Below, piece by piece: positions 59,996-64,000 of a stretch of 64,000 bases of DNA. Source of the DNA: Candidatus Pacearchaeota archaeon (lineage in GTDB: Archaea; Nanoarchaeota; Nanoarchaeia; Pacearchaeales; GW2011-AR1); assembly GCA_023228065.1 (NCBI GenBank), contig JALOBX010000002.1, forward strand, positions 124,001 to 188,000. The letters are read 5' to 3'. The notes beneath the pieces were generated by a model that did not search any database, had not been told where the DNA came from, and saw only the letters and a list, made by a program, of their open reading frames with translations. The first letter of the stretch is position 1. Each line of letters starts with the position of its first letter. The translations under genes and the position numbers were made by a program.

Positions 59996-62900
59996 TTATT
60001 CCTCTTCTATATCAAAATCATATTCTTTATTCATATATACCTTCTGATTTTCATCTGGTTTTTTATCAATTATCAATTGCCCATCAATTTTTACTGATTC
60101 AACTAAAGAACAAAAATCATAAGGCCAATTATAATTATATTCCAATGTTGAAAAATCTTGCATATTTTTAAATTTAAATTTAAAACGATTATCATCAAAA
60201 GAATCTGCTGTAACTTCATAATAACTCTTCAAAGCTTTTTGCTTTACTTTAAAGATTAACCATCTTAAATCTTTAGGTAATTTCTTACCATGAAAAAACT
60301 CTTTTTTAGACAAAGGATGAGTTATAACATACTCATCTTTTTGTGCAACTTTTGCAATATTAGGCATTTGTCCTTGCCAAATATTTTTCAAATCATTTTT
60401 ACTAAAAACATGATGAAAATCAAAAACATACATAACAAAAGGAACAATATCATGATATCTAATAAAATCTAATTCAGGAGGGAAATTGAATAAACTCATT
60501 TTAGAAATTAAAGCAGATATAGATGTTGAAATATTTGTTTCACTTTTTGCTTTATTAAATTCTTCTTTATCTATTTTAATAAAATGTTTCCCTACAATCT
60601 CTGTTGTTTCTACATATCCAGGTTCATTAAATGAATAATCTAAAAATGGTACTAAAACAACCGCTTCCGACATTATCGTGTTCTCTGCTAATTTACCTAC
60701 TTGCTCTTGTTTCTTTTCAAACCCAACTAAATCAATTAAACTCTTATAAAGAATTTCATTCTCAGTTTTAATATTTAAATCTTTTATAGATAAAAAGATA
60801 CCTTCTTTATTATTAGGAATTTGTCCATATCCACCCCACATACCAACACCATTAACAACTTTAATAGTTTCCCCATTAATATAAGCAGATTCAAACCCCT
60901 CATTGTCTTCATTGTTAAAATTTAAAACAGGACATTCTGCTTTCAAATAAATTGCCCATCTATCATTCTCGTTTGATGTTGTATCTTTTATAGCAACAGG
61001 ACCACCATTATCATTGTATTCTACTTCTTTTTGTCTTACCAACCCCTTAAAATTAACAGAAGCCGATAAAGACATTTTTTCTAAATATGCTAATGTGGTT
61101 AAATAATTGTTTGGATTCGGTGTAGCATCTGGATATGCTGAATAATAAGTTTTAAAATTAGTTTCTTGTTCTCTATTCATTTCAACAAATTGTAATTCAG
61201 AAAATATTTCACTTAATGTATATTTTTTATTTTCTTTTGCTTGAAAAAAGAAAGCAATTTCAGAAGTACCATAAAAATATGGAGGACAATAAGGCGCATA
61301 CATCGGGTCCGTATTGATTTGAACTGGTGAAGGACTACTAGAAGAATATGCAAATTTACAAGGAGGACCAAAATAAGAACCAGATGTACCAGAAATATAA
61401 TTTTGAATAAACATATCAAAACCGTTTGTTTTTTTCAAATCAACCAAAGAAATATAATAAGTCCCCGATTCACATACCTGAAACTCATTTTGCTTCTTAG
61501 ATAAAAATGTTGTATATCCTCTTTTTTCTAAAAAGAAATTAGCAGTCTCAGCTAAAAAGTTATTAATAGCCATCGTATAAAGTGGTAAATTATGCCCTGT
61601 CCAAGTAAAATATGGATATTTATTAACATATTGAGATGTATTATGATGAAGATTAGTAGGATTTAAATAAAGTATTTGACTTTTTTCATCATCATTCTCA
61701 TGCAAGGATGAATCATAACTATTCCCTTTCTTTATCATATAATTTTCTGGATTTATTAAAGCTTCAAAAGGAAATCTATGATTTGATCCACTTTCAAGTA
61801 TATAAATATAATTTTGATTCTGCACGTCTGCATCTACTAAATAACTTTCTGTCAAATAACTTTGCATAGAATTACTATCGGATGGAACTTCTGATCCTGT
61901 ATAAAACATCCAATCAACCGCAACCCCAGATTTAATAAAATTATAAAAAATTCCAGGAGCAAAAAATGGTTGCAATAATGATTGTTTTGTTAATGCTCTG
62001 TCCGAAGTAGATGATTGCCATGATCCACTCCCTTCAACATATGGAAAATAAGAATCATAAAACAACTTAACTAATTGAATACTTCTATCCATTGGATAAA
62101 ATCCATTATATGGTAAAAGTTTTTTAATAGCACTAACCTTTAAAGAAAAAATCTTTTCGCCATACCCTTTATAATCTTCTTCCACTTTACTTAAATTTTT
62201 AAATAAATCAGAATGAGCATATAAATCAAAAAAATCTTCATCATAATTTATATAATCATCTGAACTACAAGAAACTCTCGAAATAAATCCTCCACCTTTC
62301 ACTTCTAAAAATTTTTTGTTATTTGTTCTAAAATTTCCACCATTGTTAATAATATAATATTCCATATGATTTGAAATATTAAACTCTGGTATTATACCAT
62401 AATTTTGACCTATTGGTTTTGTATCAGATGAATAATCTGAATAACTGTCATACCATTTTTTTTCACCAGAAATTAAATCTGTAAAATATGTTATTCCAAG
62501 ATCCACCCATGAATATCCAGACATCTTATTTAAATTATGTGAATAACAATACAAAGGTCCAGCCATACAATCTACTGAAGCAGCACCAATCACATCATAC
62601 ATATACCACGTATCGAATAAAAATCCTAAATCTCCACGAACAAATCCTAAATTATCATAGTCATATGTTGTATCCATAGAATTAAATGAATTATTAAAAC
62701 CTCCCCACCCTGGCATCTGCCAAACATAACTTGCAGTAGCACATTCATCAATACAAGTTAATGAATCTTCTGGTCTCTTCCTTTCAACAAGTTCATCTCT
62801 CCAAATCGTTCTTAATAATGCAGAATTAATACTTTTTTCACCTGTTTCTGTTGTTTCCCCATAATATATTCTATCTCTATTATACCAAGAACCTACATGT

Positions 62901-63712
62901 ATATGTTTTGGATATATTGTTTCAATATAAGAAATATAATCAAATTCAAATTCATCTGTTTCGTCTTTTACTTTATAATAAAAACTATCATACACTAAAT
63001 CTTTATTTAGTTCTAATTGTAATGCCTCATTTATTTCTTCATTAGCAAATTTTTGTTCTTCGTTAAAATAAGAATATAAAACACTGGCATTAAAATATTG
63101 TTCTGGATGCAAATCTTTTATCGGTATTTGTTTTACACCAGGAATAGAAGGATCTACTCTAACAATAAATCCTTGTTCTACAGGGTGATTCCACGATACT
63201 ACTGGTTCTATATATGTTGAAGTAGAATCAAAAACACCTTTAATCCCAGAACTCTCATCTATTTTAATTCCATCACGAATTGACATATAATTATATCGTC
63301 TATTCCATTTATTTTCATACATATCACCAACTCTAACCTGTTTCCACGATGGATATGTATAATGATTATGTGGTAATATAACACAAGTTGGATTGTTGTT
63401 TTGCATAACTAATTTTGGAATACCAACAGAATTTGTATTCCCTATTACAGAAACATAATCTAAATTTGGATAATCCGTTTCATAAAAACTTATCCTTTCC
63501 CCCTCAAAGTCATCAAAAGAAGAATCATCAATTGAAGCAGTCATCCAAGCATATTGAATATCAGATCTAGGTATTTGATGTTGAACAAAATAATTATCAT
63601 AACAACTTTTTGTAGAAACAGATAAAGAACCAGAAGCAAACTTAATATATCTATTTCTATTTATTTTACTTGTTGGAACACTTTGAGTTATTACTGTTAT
63701 AGTTATAGGCAT
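59996..63712 (-). CDS. Very large virion/adhesion protein
   Basis: This 1238-residue protein is rich in Tyr, Asn and Ser, as in fibre and baseplate-periphery proteins. The N-terminal 'CYDNYFVQHQIPRSDIQYAW' followed by MTASI is a strongly conserved stretch of large structural proteins in T4-like aquatic phages. In those it usually sits inside the chain after an 'RFSAPG...EYSxYN' segment, which here belongs to the next gene upstream. TGAGG precedes the ATG at 63712, so this is a real start. It probably contacts the host surface; no receptor-binding domain is identified. Confidence 0.7.
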   Translation of the reverse strand: MPITITVITQSVPTSKINRNRYIKFASGSLSVSTKSCYDNYFVQHQIPRSDIQYAWMTASIDDSSFDDFEGERISFYETDYPNLDYVSVIGNTNSVGIPKLVMQNNNPTCVILPHNHYTYPSWKQVRVGDMYENKWNRRYNYMSIRDGIKIDESSGIKGVFDSTSTYIEPVVSWNHPVEQGFIVRVDPSIPGVKQIPIKDLHPEQYFNASVLYSYFNEEQKFANEEINEALQLELNKDLVYDSFYYKVKDETDEFEFDYISYIETIYPKHIHVGSWYNRDRIYYGETTETGEKSINSALLRTIWRDELVERKRPEDSLTCIDECATASYVWQMPGWGGFNNSFNSMDTTYDYDNLGFVRGDLGFLFDTWYMYDVIGAASVDCMAGPLYCYSHNLNKMSGYSWVDLGITYFTDLISGEKKWYDSYSDYSSDTKPIGQNYGIIPEFNISNHMEYYIINNGGNFRTNNKKFLEVKGGGFISRVSCSSDDYINYDEDFFDLYAHSDLFKNLSKVEEDYKGYGEKIFSLKVSAIKKLLPYNGFYPMDRSIQLVKLFYDSYFPYVEGSGSWQSSTSDRALTKQSLLQPFFAPGIFYNFIKSGVAVDWMFYTGSEVPSDSNSMQSYLTESYLVDADVQNQNYIYILESGSNHRFPFEALINPENYMIKKGNSYDSSLHENDDEKSQILYLNPTNLHHNTSQYVNKYPYFTWTGHNLPLYTMAINNFLAETANFFLEKRGYTTFLSKKQNEFQVCESGTYYISLVDLKKTNGFDMFIQNYISGTSGSYFGPPCKFAYSSSSPSPVQINTDPMYAPYCPPYFYGTSEIAFFFQAKENKKYTLSEIFSELQFVEMNREQETNFKTYYSAYPDATPNPNNYLTTLAYLEKMSLSASVNFKGLVRQKEVEYNDNGGPVAIKDTTSNENDRWAIYLKAECPVLNFNNEDNEGFESAYINGETIKVVNGVGMWGGYGQIPNNKEGIFLSIKDLNIKTENEILYKSLIDLVGFEKKQEQVGKLAENTIMSEAVVLVPFLDYSFNEPGYVETTEIVGKHFIKIDKEEFNKAKSETNISTSISALISKMSLFNFPPELDFIRYHDIVPFVMYVFDFHHVFSKNDLKNIWQGQMPNIAKVAQKDEYVITHPLSKKEFFHGKKLPKDLRWLIFKVKQKALKSYYEVTADSFDDNRFKFKFKNMQDFSTLEYNYNWPYDFCSLVESVKIDGQLIIDKKPDENQKVYMNKEYDFDIEEE

Positions 63713-63749
63713 TATTTCCTCATACTTTTACATTATATAATATATATCA

Positions 63750-64000
63750 TCAACTTAAAAAATATCCATCAGATCCACAAGGTTTAGATAAATCTTTATC
63801 TAAAGCATCAATAACTTTCATATTTCTCCAAGGCATAGCGTTATACGGAGAATATTCTAAATAATTTAAATCCAAACTTCTTTCGGGAATTGTATATATA
63901 TCGCCTGGAGCTGAAAATCTATTGAAAATTATGGATCTTTTATTTGGCATATACTCAGGATTAACAGATTGTAAATATGATTTTAAAGACACACAAGTCC
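63750..64000 (-). CDS. C-terminal end of a virion structural protein (partial)
   Basis: The frame is open to the right edge, so only the last 83 residues are seen. 'NRFSAPGDIYTIPERSLDLN' with YLEYSPYNAMPWRN is the conserved 'FSAPG...LD...EYSxYNxxxxRN' segment of large virion proteins. The apparent start at GTG 63992 is not needed, because the frame continues. The protein stops at SDGYFLS, 37 bases before the 1238-residue gene. In related phages the two segments are usually one protein, so this may be a gene that has split. Confidence 0.6.
   Translation of the reverse strand, partial: TCVSLKSYLQSVNPEYMPNKRSIIFNRFSAPGDIYTIPERSLDLNYLEYSPYNAMPWRNMKVIDALDKDLSKPCGSDGYFLS

Overview
The window is a continuous, AT-rich piece of a large tailed-phage genome. 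It carries a contractile-tail, T4-like morphogenesis set together with a replication and recombination set. Every credible gene lies on the minus strand, so transcription runs from position 64000 towards 1. Genes are packed tightly, with ATGA, GTGA and TAATG overlaps and gaps usually under 200 bases. No tRNA, rRNA, CRISPR array or integrase was seen. The mix of a T4-type head and neck, UvsX, gp32 and gp41-like helicase with a family A DNA polymerase, phage bS21 and large fibre-like virion proteins points to a 'far-T4' myovirus of an aquatic bacterium. The host cannot be told from the sequence.

Layout in transcription order. 63750-64000 to 49794: large virion, tail and adhesion proteins, mostly of unknown role, including a paralogous pair around a small membrane protein. 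49788-45135: RuvC-like nuclease, DnaG-type primase and a fused SbcD-SbcC nuclease/ATPase. 45075-43117: small membrane proteins that look like a holin and spanin-like lysis partners, then two small proteins before the terminase. 43101-38385: terminase large subunit and a portal protein interrupted by a 369-residue LAGLIDADG intein. 38398-31390: two conserved unknowns, then accessory genes (ankyrin, zinc metalloprotease, tagged proteins, membrane protein) and the prohead protease. 31370-27550: phage ribosomal protein bS21, an unknown small protein, the scaffold and the major capsid protein, ending in a strong intrinsic terminator. 27363-25900: a free-standing Vsr-like (EDxHD-type) homing endonuclease. 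25841-19397: neck and tail-completion proteins interleaved with ankyrin, HD-domain and GNAT genes. 19397-6893: sheath, tube, tail chaperones, tape measure, baseplate and hub. 6892-1: family A polymerase palm, a tubulin/FtsZ-like protein, SSB, UvsX, flap exonuclease and a gp41/DnaB-like helicase. The helicase ends inside a split intein and is followed at once by a reading frame that runs off the left edge.

The most unusual feature is a set of accessory genes inserted among the virion genes. Their products share a short helical module of the form LDLDEVWRRIKxLKED, present in at least nine copies in four proteins. One 36-base stretch of it is identical in four places up to 14.5 kb apart. The module links or ends ankyrin, HD-hydrolase and metalloprotease domains, and its DNA also supplies the ribosome-binding site of the next gene. 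Other accessory proteins start with MKxLLExWxxF or MKxxxLKKIIKEE tags. With the prohead protease encoded beside them, these look like candidate capsid-packaged, possibly injected, proteins. That role is inference. One of them, the ankyrin-metalloprotease gene, is broken by a visible one-base deletion near 36135.
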